64,000 nucleotides of DNA from Cyclobacteriaceae bacterium (GTDB lineage: Bacteria > Bacteroidota > Bacteroidia > Cytophagales > Cyclobacteriaceae). Made by a program: the position numbers and the translations under genes. The notes under the pieces were generated by a model that searched no databases, was not told the origin of the DNA, and saw nothing but the letters and a program-made list of their open reading frames with translations. Of the stretch, positions 35,701 to 43,844 are shown in pieces; the first letter of the stretch is position 1, and every line of letters begins with the position of its first letter. The stretch lies in the NCBI GenBank assembly GCA_016786585.1, contig JAEUUI010000030.1, positions 186,001 to 250,000 on the forward strand, read 5' to 3'.

Positions 35701-37087
35701 CGGCTTCATCCGCGTGAAGCGGAAAAGAATTTCCGTACAACTTGTACACGGGGCAATGCACCAGGAACTCAGCAATAGCCTGACGCATCTTGTCCGGATC
35801 AATATCCTGCGGGACCAGATTTTTGTCGCGCAGAAATGAATACAGGTTCTGAAGCTCGCCACCCATGTGTTCCCTCAGGATTAGCGATTTCTTTTCGGTG
35901 ATTTTCTGTTCTACCGGCTTCTGATCCTGCGTAAGCATTTTGTAGAAACGCGAGAATTTATTCTCCGCGCGGTTACGCGTAACGAGGTTGTTCACCAGCG
36001 CCAGAAACTCGTACCCCGTAGTGCCCTGGATCGGCCATGCCTTCAGCTTCTCGCCCGGTTCAAGAATTTTTTCGACTATGATGTAGGTATCGTCTCCGCA
36101 CAATTCGCGCAAGCGTTTCAAATACGTTTCAGGATCGTATAACCCATCGATGTGATCTACGCGAATGCCTTTGAATAATCCTTCATCGACAAACGTCTTG
36201 ATCAATTTGTGATACTGATGAAACACTTTCTCCGACTGCATGTTCAGACAGATCAGTGAATTCACCGTAAAGAACCTGCGGTAGTTAATGCTGCTTACCG
36301 TTTCCTTCCAGCTGCATAACCGGTAAAACTGCTGATCAGCCAGTGCCTTGAGCGAGGCAGGATTGGAATTGATGGCAGTAACATTTTTTTCAATATAACT
36401 CCGCGTTTCGAGCTCGTTCAATAATGTGTTGAACTGCATCTTCAGCTCGTGCGAACGCAACGCGTACTGAACCGGATCGGTGATCGCATGCACGTCATTC
36501 AGTTGCAATTGAAACTGCCGTACGCTGTCCATCGACCGGGCTTCATCGCTGTTCAACACCATTTCATACGACCGCGTGTTGACGGGATAAAGCTGATCGG
36601 CATACTGAAAGAACAATGCGCCTTCCTGCAACACAAGCTGCAACTCTCCTTTTGATGCAACTTCCTCGAGCGTGTCGCCCAGAAACGGAACCATCAGCCG
36701 GTCGCTGAAAAACTCTGTGGAAGAAGGAACATCGAACACATTCGCATAAACGGATAAGGTACCTTTCTCCAGCACATCCATCAGCCAAAAATTGGAGTGA
36801 TGGAATGCCATGTGATTGGGAACAATGTCTTGCACCCATCCCATTCCTTCCTGATCAAGCTCGCGAATGAGTTCGCGCAGCTCTGCTTCTGTTCCAATCT
36901 CCGGGTTGATTTCGTACGGGTTTGTTACATCGTAGCCGTGCATGCTTCCGGGCACTGCTTTGAAAACAGGCGATGCATAAATCGTCTTCACTCCGAGTTG
37001 TTTGAAATACGGAATGTGACTTTTTATGTGCCGGAAGGTAAAGTCTTTATTGAATTGAATGCGGTATGTAGAAACAGGATTATACAT
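32759..37087 (-). CDS. treY: TreY-MalQ fusion: maltooligosyl trehalose synthase + 4-alpha-glucanotransferase
   Basis: 1,442 residues from the ATG at 37087, chosen because it opens into the TreY start (MYNPVSTYRIQFNKDFTF) and overlaps the treZ stop by 8 bases; a further 24 codons upstream lie inside treZ. Residues 1 to about 915 are GH13 TreY, which turns the reducing end of a maltodextrin into a trehalose unit: Asp in KGIRVDHIDGLYD, Glu in YIIVEKILEPGEK, Asp in STHDTKRGEDAR. From about 920 to 1442 comes GH77 MalQ, which moves glucan segments: Asp in VRLDHFRAFVDYWEVP, Glu in FVAEDLGEI, Asp in TGTHDNNTTRGWY. Two in-frame insertions (about residues 633-661 and 1092-1127) look like repeat DNA. 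Confidence 0.95.
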   Translation of the reverse strand: MYNPVSTYRIQFNKDFTFRHIKSHIPYFKQLGVKTIYASPVFKAVPGSMHGYDVTNPYEINPEIGTEAELRELIRELDQEGMGWVQDIVPNHMAFHHSNFWLMDVLEKGTLSVYANVFDVPSSTEFFSDRLMVPFLGDTLEEVASKGELQLVLQEGALFFQYADQLYPVNTRSYEMVLNSDEARSMDSVRQFQLQLNDVHAITDPVQYALRSHELKMQFNTLLNELETRSYIEKNVTAINSNPASLKALADQQFYRLCSWKETVSSINYRRFFTVNSLICLNMQSEKVFHQYHKLIKTFVDEGLFKGIRVDHIDGLYDPETYLKRLRELCGDDTYIIVEKILEPGEKLKAWPIQGTTGYEFLALVNNLVTRNRAENKFSRFYKMLTQDQKPVEQKITEKKSLILREHMGGELQNLYSFLRDKNLVPQDIDPDKMRQAIAEFLVHCPVYKLYGNSFPLHADEAAVVKSILKRGRQARPDLSEAFDLLEEIFIEKPQQGDQEFNARACQFYMRCMQFSGPLMAKGVEDTLLYTFNRFLAHNEVGDSPGFFGLDADDFHEEMRDRHENWPLALNATSTHDTKRGEDARMRLNVLTDLAEEWIANVTQWMEWNQIYKKNGAPDLNDEYFIYQTLIGSFPVSLSVVEGSDDTSVRAESRTVRADSGTDLLQRLEEYFTKAFREAKRYSDWADPDQQYEHAVKAFVTEILKPEHKFISSFQAFHQKVSDFGMINSLVQVALKFTCPGVPDSYQGTTGWDLTLVDPDNRRQVNFEESGNMLNYVSKAQSTPALVEELWETRADSRIKLWLMHKLFRIRAACKGVFCEGQYIPLEVKGKLKDHCFAFARAHKATWIVTIVPLNLARVSKLNETLQPDWDDTRIIIPAHAPLTYTNLLFGKKGKHTGELSVKEMLSDFFIGLIKLEDPQKSRRAGVLLSISSLPSEFGIGDMGPEARAFADFLFESNQTIWQLLPLNIVSPDTAYSPYSSYSSMAGNPLLISPEELVKMHLLTEAEVEKHELWNNGKIKYRKAEALRHTLLAKAWENFNRGEFSSLRKKFEKFKETEAYWLDDFALFEFYRTKYNGAPWYEWPEEVRDRKDSVVRHFESVRRLDTNSNPESTDSNSSVTLNLSKHDNPLEKTKWIQFIFAEQWAHLRKYCNDRNITLLGDIPFYVNYNSADVWAHRELFCLDETGKMKGVAGVPPDYFNNEGQLWGMPVFCWDVMREHKFDWWLKRLRKNLELFDEVRLDHFRAFVDYWEVPADKTTAIHGSWQKGPGREFFEAVKKEFGSLPFVAEDLGEINPEVFSLRDALQLPGMKILQFAFEEDMTESIYSAHNFTENFIVYTGTHDNNTTRGWYRKDISEGHRKRIASFFPTKVTEKNITELMIRLGYGSVAKIVITPMQDLLNLNESARMNMPSTYQNNWLWQMKSRAPKSLSEQLITFSRLYNR
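33706..33812. repeat. Repeat-like insertion with hairpin inside the MalQ domain
   Basis: Lies in frame in the TreY-MalQ gene. It contains GTCGTCTGACACTT (33778-33791) and AAGTGTCTGACGAC (33795-33808), which pair over 14 positions with one mismatch around a 3-base loop, and TTTCGACAGGTTCAACGTGACAG (33713 on), a sequence type usually found between genes. Encodes a Ser/Asn/Asp-rich stretch (residues about 1092-1127) absent from a usual MalQ. Confidence 0.6.
35104..35190. repeat. Repeat-like insertion inside the TreY domain
   Basis: In frame in TreY-MalQ. Holds two near-identical copies of one motif in the same orientation: CCTCGACTCCGCTCGGACTGAC (35126-35147, shown here in parts CCTCGACTCC and GCTCGGACTGAC) and CCTTCGACTA then CGCTCAGGCTGAC (35160-35182). 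The CGACTMCGCTCRGRCTGAC type is familiar as an intergenic repeat. Encodes a Ser/Val/Arg/Glu-rich loop at about residues 633-661. Confidence 0.6.
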
Positions 37088-38912
37088 GTGTGAACAGTAG
37101 GAATGATTCCGGGGCGAGCTTAAGCTGTCCGGACGGATTAGAATCAGTGTCATGAACACCCAGCCATTGTGAAGCGGCTGAGTTCAGCGCAAGCTTCCAC
37201 GGTTTGCCGAGCAACGCTGATTCAATGGTTTGAAACTGATTTGAAAAATTAAAGACACATAATACGCGCTCCTGATGATGCCAGCGTTCAGCCAGCAAGA
37301 CGTTTTGCGCTTCGTGTACATCAAGCGCCAACTGACCGCGCTCTGTGCGACCAATCGGGGCGAACTTCTTCCGTAACGTGATAAGTGTTTGATAATACTT
37401 GAAAAGTGCAGCGTGTTCGTCTTTCTTTATGATATCCCACGCGAGCGCGGATTGCCGAAATGTATTTTCACTTTGCGGATCAGGAACTTCACCTTCGCTG
37501 TGAAATGCACGGAACTCACGCTTCCGTCCCTGCCGTACGGCCTCCGCTAGCTCCTCACCTGAATGGCTGACGAAGTACAGGAACGGATTTTTTTCTCCAT
37601 ACTCTTCGCCCATAAACAGCAAGGGTAAAAATGGACTCATGAGTACGGCAGCAGCTAACGTCTTTTGCATTTCGAAGCTAACGAGCATCGAAGTGCGTTC
37701 GCCCAGCATGCGGTTGCCGATGTGATCGTGGTTCTGTGAAAAAACAATAAACCGGTAAGGCTCTATATTAATGGTGTCGGTACCGAATGCCTTGTTGCGG
37801 TGTGGTGAATACTGGCCGGTATATACATATCCATCCTGCCACGATTTGGCGAGGTGAAGAATACCATCAAAGTCTTCGTAATAACCGGTCTTTGAATGGC
37901 CGGTTGTTACGCGCAACGCGTGATGAAATTCATCGACCCATTGCGCATGCATGCCGTACCCTTGTGCCGATAGCGGATCAATGAACCTCCGGTCGTTCAG
38001 GTCGCACTCAACGATCAAGTAATGCATGCGGTTGGTTTCCTGCATCAGCTCATCCACACGTTCGCGCAGTTCGCGCAACCAGTGTTTCGGACTAAAGTCT
38101 TTGATGGCGTGCACGGCATCCAACCGCAATGCATCGATATGAAAATCGCGCAGCCACATGAGCGCGTTCTCCATAAAGTAATGACGAACAGCATCGCAAT
38201 GCGCATCGTCAAAGTTCATAGCCTGGCCCCAGGGCGTTTTGTATTTATCGGTAAAGTATGGGCCGAACATCGGCAGCACGTTTCCTTCCGGCCCGAGGTG
38301 ATTGTATACGACATCGAGGATCACAGCAATGCCATGGGCGTGACATGCGTCTACCAGTTTTTGCAGGGCAACCGGACCGCCATACGAGTTTTGTACGGCA
38401 AACGGAAACACGCCATCGTAACCCCAGTTGCGCGCGCCTGAAAATTGCGCGACCGGCATGATCTCAATGGCTGTGATACCGAGCTCAACGAGGTAAGGCA
38501 ACTTTTCAATAATTCCTTCGAATGTTCCGGACGATGAAAACGTACCGGTGTGCAATTCATAGATGATATACTCCTGTTGCGGGATGTTGATCCATTTGTT
38601 GTCCGTCCAATGAAATGCGCCCAGGCTTACAACTTCCGATGGACCGGTTACGCCTTCCGGCTGATATACTGAAGCGGGATCGGGAAATTGCTTACCATCA
38701 AGTTCGATATAGTATTGGTCACCCGGAGTAATTTCCGGTGTGATGCAACTCCAGTAGCCAAACTCCCGATTGATTAATTCCAATCGCCTTTGCTTATCAA
38801 CAAGCCAAACGTTTACCGTTTTCGCCTCCGGGGCCCATACCAACACCTCTGCCTCACCCCGCGCGGAAAAATTCACCCCCAACGACTTCCGGTTAACGCG
38901 CAGCATGGTCAT
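37080..38912 (-). CDS. treZ: Malto-oligosyltrehalose trehalohydrolase (TreZ)
   Basis: 610 residues. N-terminal CBM48-like domain (about 10-95), GH13 barrel with Asp in FHIDALRLDAVHAIKD, Glu in YLIVECDLNDRRFI and Asp in FSQNHDHIGNR, and a C-terminal beta domain. Releases trehalose from the end formed by TreY. The ATG overlaps the glgX stop (ATGA), and the end overlaps treY by 8 bases: a tightly coupled operon in the order in which the pathway acts (debranch, then TreZ, TreY). Confidence 0.95.
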   Translation of the reverse strand: MTMLRVNRKSLGVNFSARGEAEVLVWAPEAKTVNVWLVDKQRRLELINREFGYWSCITPEITPGDQYYIELDGKQFPDPASVYQPEGVTGPSEVVSLGAFHWTDNKWINIPQQEYIIYELHTGTFSSSGTFEGIIEKLPYLVELGITAIEIMPVAQFSGARNWGYDGVFPFAVQNSYGGPVALQKLVDACHAHGIAVILDVVYNHLGPEGNVLPMFGPYFTDKYKTPWGQAMNFDDAHCDAVRHYFMENALMWLRDFHIDALRLDAVHAIKDFSPKHWLRELRERVDELMQETNRMHYLIVECDLNDRRFIDPLSAQGYGMHAQWVDEFHHALRVTTGHSKTGYYEDFDGILHLAKSWQDGYVYTGQYSPHRNKAFGTDTINIEPYRFIVFSQNHDHIGNRMLGERTSMLVSFEMQKTLAAAVLMSPFLPLLFMGEEYGEKNPFLYFVSHSGEELAEAVRQGRKREFRAFHSEGEVPDPQSENTFRQSALAWDIIKKDEHAALFKYYQTLITLRKKFAPIGRTERGQLALDVHEAQNVLLAERWHHQERVLCVFNFSNQFQTIESALLGKPWKLALNSAASQWLGVHDTDSNPSGQLKLAPESFLLFTHV

Positions 38913-41026
38913 GTCACTTGTCTGTATTTAAAGAGTAACAAGGATCGGGCGTCAGCCTTTACGATAGCTTCCGGGTCGAACGTTGCGCTCGGATCTTCAC
39001 CGGTTGCTGTATTGAGTACCATCTCCCATTTCTTACCATACTTGGATGGCGGGAGTTTGAAATCCAGCGGCTCGTGGTGCGCGTTGAAGATCAAATAAAA
39101 CGAGTCATCCACTACGGCAGAACCATCGGCATGAGCGGTGTGAATACCTTTTCCATTCAAATACACACCGAGAGATTTTGCGAAGTCGTGCTGCCAGTGA
39201 TCGTCCGTCATCTCCGAGCCCTCGGGTAGAAACCACGCGATGTCTTCCAGCCCGCGGCCGGTAACGGCCATGCCCTGAAACCATCTTCTTCTGCAGAAGA
39301 CCGGATGAGATTTGCGTAAGCCGATTACCTTTTGGGTGAACGTGAGTAAGTCATCGTCCATGTTCTTCCAGTCGACCCATGATATCTCGTTGTCCTGGCA
39401 GTACGCGTTGTTATTTCCCTTTTGTGTGCGACCGAACTCATCGCCCGCTACAAGCATCGGGATACCTTGCGACAGGAAAAGAGTCGCGATAAAATTTCTT
39501 TTTTGTTTGTTACGCAGTGCGATGATTTCCTTGTCGTCCGTATCGCCCTCTGCGCCACAGTTCCACGACCGGTTATGGCTTTCACCGTCTTTGTTGTCTT
39601 CACCATTGGCTTCGTTATGCTTTTCGTTGTACGACACAAGGTCATTCAATGTAAAACCATCATGTGCCGTGATGAAGTTAATGCTGGCCGATGGCTTACG
39701 GTTGTTGCCGGCATATAAATCCGGACTTCCCGTAAAGCGAAGCGCAAATTCGCCTAACTGACTATCAGCCCCGCGCCAGTAATCGCGCACGCAGTCGCGG
39801 TACTTACCGTTCCATTCGCCCCAGCCGGGAGGAAAATTTCCGACCTGGTAACCACCTTCACCGATGTCCCACGGTTCAGCGATCAGCTTCACCTGTGAAA
39901 TGATTGGATCCTGGTGGATGATGTCGAAGAACGAGCCGAGCCGATCAACTTCGTGCAGTTCACGCGCAAGCGTTGATGCAAGATCGAACCGGAATCCGTC
40001 TACGTGCATGTCGACAATCCAATAGCGCAGGCTGTCCATGATCAACCGCAATACACTCGGAAGGTTTGCACTGAGTGTGTTACCCGTACCGGTGTAGTCG
40101 TTATAGTAACGCTTGTCGTCCATCAACCGATAGTACGAGGCGTTGTCAATTCCTTTGAAAGAAAGTGTCGGACCGAGTTCGTTCCCTTCGGCTGTGTGGT
40201 TATACACTACATCGAGGATTACTTCAATGCCGGCCTTGTGCAGGGCCTTCACCATTTCCTTGAATTCGGTAACCTGCTCACCACGCACGCCCGAGCTTGA
40301 GTAGCGCGCATCCGGAGCAAAGAACCCAATGCTGTTATAGCCCCAGTAGTTATTCAGGCCTTTCTCTTTTAAATGTCTGTCGGAAACAAAGTGGTGTACC
40401 GGCATTAGTTCAATAGCGGTAATGCCCAGCGCTTTCAAATAGTTGATCGTTTCCGGGTGACCGATTGCAGCATATGTTCCGCGAATGTTGTCGGGGATTT
40501 TATCCAGTTGCTTTGTCAACCCTTTTACATGGGCTTCATAGATAATGGTATGATGATACGCAACTTTTGGAGCGGTGTCGTCCTCCCAGTTAAAGGACTC
40601 GTCAATGACTACCGACTTCGGTACAAAGGGAGCGCTGTCGCTTTCGCTGAAGCTGAGATCTTTGTCAGCATGATTGAGATCATATCCGAACAGTGAATCA
40701 TCCCAGTTGATGATACCAGCTACTGCTTTCGCGTATGGATCGATTAATAACTTATTGGGATTGTACCGATGACCGTTTTGCGGCTCATACGGTCCGCTGA
40801 CGCGATAGCCATACAGCTGACCGGGCTTGAGATCGGGAATGTACCCGTGCCAGATCTGGTGGTTACGCTCGGTGAGCTTGATGCGATACTTTTCTTTTTT
40901 ATCGCTTTCAGAATCGAAAAGGCATACTTCAACCTCTGTCGCGTTCTCAGCAAACAGCGCAAAGTTCACACCTTTCTTGTCCCAGGTCGCGCCCAAGGGA
41001 TATGGATGTCCGGGGTATATTTTCAT
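38909..41026 (-). CDS. glgX: Glycogen debranching enzyme GlgX/TreX (isoamylase type)
   Basis: 705 residues. CBM48 domain at the start (GATWDKKGVNFALFAENATEV), GH13_11 catalytic barrel with Asp in VDGFRFDLASTL, Glu in LIAEPWDIGEGGYQVG and Asp in INFITAHDGFTLNDLV; 'RSWNCGAEGDTDD' is typical of the GlgX/TreX branch. Cuts alpha-1,6 links in glycogen or limit dextrin and supplies linear chains to TreY. It starts two bases after the GH57 gene stop. Confidence 0.95.
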   Translation of the reverse strand: MKIYPGHPYPLGATWDKKGVNFALFAENATEVEVCLFDSESDKKEKYRIKLTERNHQIWHGYIPDLKPGQLYGYRVSGPYEPQNGHRYNPNKLLIDPYAKAVAGIINWDDSLFGYDLNHADKDLSFSESDSAPFVPKSVVIDESFNWEDDTAPKVAYHHTIIYEAHVKGLTKQLDKIPDNIRGTYAAIGHPETINYLKALGITAIELMPVHHFVSDRHLKEKGLNNYWGYNSIGFFAPDARYSSSGVRGEQVTEFKEMVKALHKAGIEVILDVVYNHTAEGNELGPTLSFKGIDNASYYRLMDDKRYYNDYTGTGNTLSANLPSVLRLIMDSLRYWIVDMHVDGFRFDLASTLARELHEVDRLGSFFDIIHQDPIISQVKLIAEPWDIGEGGYQVGNFPPGWGEWNGKYRDCVRDYWRGADSQLGEFALRFTGSPDLYAGNNRKPSASINFITAHDGFTLNDLVSYNEKHNEANGEDNKDGESHNRSWNCGAEGDTDDKEIIALRNKQKRNFIATLFLSQGIPMLVAGDEFGRTQKGNNNAYCQDNEISWVDWKNMDDDLLTFTQKVIGLRKSHPVFCRRRWFQGMAVTGRGLEDIAWFLPEGSEMTDDHWQHDFAKSLGVYLNGKGIHTAHADGSAVVDDSFYLIFNAHHEPLDFKLPPSKYGKKWEMVLNTATGEDPSATFDPEAIVKADARSLLLFKYRQVT

Positions 41027-41028
41027 GG

Positions 41029-42363
41029 TTAGTGACTTACAAAAACTTCCTGTCTTATCTCAGCACTCTTACGCTCGGCCCAGAACGGAACCTGCGGATG
41101 CTGGCGTTCATATTCATTTTGTTTGGCGGCTTCCGTGAGCTCAGCCTGTGCAGATGCAGCTTTTACTCGGATTACAAAGTCGCTCATCACATTCATATAG
41201 TTGATGAAGGCTTCGTAGGGTGACGGGTAATGGCTGAAATAGGAATGCACATCGCCATCGTTTAATTTCTTTGTGCACATGTAGTAAAAGTGATCGCTTG
41301 TTTGCAATGCGCGCCATGTGTTTAACAACGCAGTGTTTGCTGTACGCTTTACGGAGGCTTCCAGCGACTTCGTCATGTCGAAGGCATCGCGTTGCATGTC
41401 GTTGCCCAGCCAGGCTGATAAATCTTTGCGTTCATCAGCCCATGAGATTGCACCATCGATATCGAGTGCCTGGTTTGAGTTCACCAGCCCGATTACTTCG
41501 GAAGGTGTCGAGAATCTGAACTTTCTGTCTTTTGCAACCTTGGTCAGAATTCCTTTCATGAAATCAAAAATTCCGCTTGTCTTTTTATAATGCTCACCGA
41601 ATGTTTCGTAATCCATGCCGAGCGTGATCACAGGCTCCGTAACCGGCATGTTGTTAAGCCAGTTTGCGTAGCGTTCTGCCGACAGAACTGCATTGCCCTG
41701 CACGTACCGGAAGGCAATGTCATCGCTCAGCCGGTTGCTGCGAAGCAACAATTTGAAGTTGCTATTTTCGGGATGGTGATACAGCTGGAATGTGCTGCGT
41801 TTGCCCAGTACACGGTCTACCCCATCGGTAATCATTCCTTTGAAACCCATGTTGGCGATTTGCGTACCGATGGCGTTGCTGTAAATCAATTCCGTGTTGC
41901 GGAATACAGCAGGCCGCACACCGAGGTGGCGGTAAATATTTTCTGCATGCTCAAATACCTGGGTCTGAAATTCATCCGCTGAAATGAGCGATGCAAGCGA
42001 GTGACAATTGGTTTCGCACAGAAACTCAACGTTGCCGGTTTGTGCCAATGCCCTGAAACTTTCAAGAACTTCGGGAACGTATTCTTCGAATTGCGCCAGC
42101 GCTACTCCGGAGATCGAAAAGCATGCTTTGATCTGCGGATGCTTCCTGATAAGATCAAGCAACAATGCATTTGCCGGCAGGTAACAATCCTTTGCAACAC
42201 GCTGAATAATCTCGCGGTTAAGCTTGTCATCAAAATATTCGGGATGCGTACCGATTGAAAAGAAATTGATTTTATTCAGCCTTCTGGGCTGATGTACCTG
42301 GAAATACAATACCAGGTGTTGTTCGTTGCTATTAGTTTGGGTTGATGTTGCTGGTGAGTTCAT
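41029..42363 (-). CDS. GH57 glycoside hydrolase (alpha-amylase family)
   Basis: 444 residues. GH57 conserved regions: HQPRR near the N-terminus (region 1), FSISGVALAQFEEY (region 2), the nucleophile Glu in VFRNTELIYSN (region 3) and the acid Asp in GMDYETFGEH (region 4). Members are alpha-amylases, 4-alpha-glucanotransferases or branching enzymes; this short form with RNTELIY is best called an alpha-amylase-type GH57, specificity open. The 5' end overlaps the GT4 gene by 32 bases. GH57 and GT4 genes next to each other suggest coordinated building and trimming of an alpha-glucan. Confidence 0.92.
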   Translation of the reverse strand: MNSPATSTQTNSNEQHLVLYFQVHQPRRLNKINFFSIGTHPEYFDDKLNREIIQRVAKDCYLPANALLLDLIRKHPQIKACFSISGVALAQFEEYVPEVLESFRALAQTGNVEFLCETNCHSLASLISADEFQTQVFEHAENIYRHLGVRPAVFRNTELIYSNAIGTQIANMGFKGMITDGVDRVLGKRSTFQLYHHPENSNFKLLLRSNRLSDDIAFRYVQGNAVLSAERYANWLNNMPVTEPVITLGMDYETFGEHYKKTSGIFDFMKGILTKVAKDRKFRFSTPSEVIGLVNSNQALDIDGAISWADERKDLSAWLGNDMQRDAFDMTKSLEASVKRTANTALLNTWRALQTSDHFYYMCTKKLNDGDVHSYFSHYPSPYEAFINYMNVMSDFVIRVKAASAQAELTEAAKQNEYERQHPQVPFWAERKSAEIRQEVFVSH

Positions 42364-43696
42364 AGTACAAATTGTTTAGGCGTTGCGCTGCTTTTTCCCA
42401 CGTTATCGTATCGATTGCCTTCCCCGCATTGCGCTTAAGCTCGCGCGACAGGCTGCCGTAATGCAACACACTGCAAATAGCCTGCGACAAAGCTTCCGTA
42501 TCCCAAAAATCTACTTTCAGGGCATGATGCATCACTTCCGAAACGCCCGACTGATTTGAAATAATGATCGGCACATTTCGCTGAATGGCCTCTAAAGGCG
42601 TGATCCCGAAGGGCTCTGACACGGAAGGCATCACGTAAACACTCGTGGATGCGAGTACCTGATCTATTTCATCCTTTTTCAGGAAGCCTGTAAAATGAAA
42701 TCGGGAGGACAGTTTTAGTCGCGCAACTTTCTCAATTATCTGTGGCATAAAATCCCCACTTCCGGCCATAATAAAATGCGCATCCGGAAACAGATTAAGC
42801 ACTTTTTCGGCTGCTTCAACAAAATACTCCGGACCTTTCTGATAGGTGATTCTGCCCAGGAATGTGACCACATGTGATCCGAGCGTTTGTTTCACTTCCG
42901 GTATCGGCTTCTCCTCCGGAATCACTCCGTTATGAACGACTTCGATTTTATTTGCTGCTATGTCGTAACGTTCCACGAGGATACGTTTCGTCCATTGACT
43001 GACAGCAACAATTTTATCGGCTTCATCAAGTCCTTCGCGCTCAATCGTGTAAACCATTTCACTTCCTTGTTTACCGGCCCGATCGAATTCGGTAGCGTGC
43101 ACATGCACAACCATCGGCTTACCGCTTAAACGTTTCGCAGCGATAGCCGCAGGATACGTCATCCAGTCGTGCGCGTGAATAATATCAAACTCTTCTGACG
43201 TGGCAATCTCCGATGCAACTTGTGCATACCGAAAAACTTCCTCAATCAACTGCGGCCCATAACCCCCTTTAAAAGAGTACAAACTACCGGTTGATGATTG
43301 TGTTACATGTGTCTTGCTTTCAACCGATGTCTCCGCAACGTTAACCGGATAGTTCCAGTGTGCGAGTGCATGAACGGGTTCCTGCAAGTGGGCCATGTTA
43401 TAGGCCGAAAGCGTTGACGGAACCTCCAGCGTGGTAAACGAGCCTTCTTTCAGGAAATGTTTGAAACGCGTAAAATGCTGCTCTTCCGTATCGGTAGAAA
43501 CAACCTGGCGTATCCCAACATTCGATGCGCTCAATAATTTACTTCCGTTATCCGGTTCATCGCCCATCAGCTTCGGCACCACGAACAACACATCAATTCC
43601 TTCCTGCACGAGTGCCTGGGTCAGCCCGTAGCATGCGGTGCCCAATCCACCCGAAATTTGGGGAGGAAATTCCCATCCGAACATTAATACCCTCAT
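42332..43696 (-). CDS. GT4 family glycosyltransferase, glycogen-synthase-like
   Basis: 454 residues, GT-B fold. N-terminal domain begins MRVLMFGWEFPPQISGGLGT, as in GT4/GT5 starch or glycogen synthases; 'DIIHAHDWMTYPAAIAAKRLSGKP' is the usual acceptor-side region; the C-terminal donor domain has FLGRITYQKGPEYFVEA and the EX7E motif in EPFGITPLEAIQ. It is the first gene of the alpha-glucan/trehalose operon. Likely role: glucosyl transfer from a nucleotide sugar to a growing alpha-glucan. The donor and product cannot be read from sequence. Confidence 0.9.
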   Translation of the reverse strand: MRVLMFGWEFPPQISGGLGTACYGLTQALVQEGIDVLFVVPKLMGDEPDNGSKLLSASNVGIRQVVSTDTEEQHFTRFKHFLKEGSFTTLEVPSTLSAYNMAHLQEPVHALAHWNYPVNVAETSVESKTHVTQSSTGSLYSFKGGYGPQLIEEVFRYAQVASEIATSEEFDIIHAHDWMTYPAAIAAKRLSGKPMVVHVHATEFDRAGKQGSEMVYTIEREGLDEADKIVAVSQWTKRILVERYDIAANKIEVVHNGVIPEEKPIPEVKQTLGSHVVTFLGRITYQKGPEYFVEAAEKVLNLFPDAHFIMAGSGDFMPQIIEKVARLKLSSRFHFTGFLKKDEIDQVLASTSVYVMPSVSEPFGITPLEAIQRNVPIIISNQSGVSEVMHHALKVDFWDTEALSQAICSVLHYGSLSRELKRNAGKAIDTITWEKAAQRLNNLYYELTSNINPN

Positions 43697-43844
43697 ACGA
43701 GCCGGACAGAATAGTTATACATATACTCACTTTTCGTTCTAACACACATTGGGAACAGGGTTACGATTTGACCCATTACGATTTTCATGCCACTGACGCT
43801 GGCGAGCGATTTGTTGCCAACTATGCAACTAAAATCTTACTAAA

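Noticed and set aside
37088-37159. Longer start of TreY-MalQ
   Set aside because: The extra 24 residues lie inside treZ and do not belong to the TreY fold, which begins MYNPVSTYRIQF.
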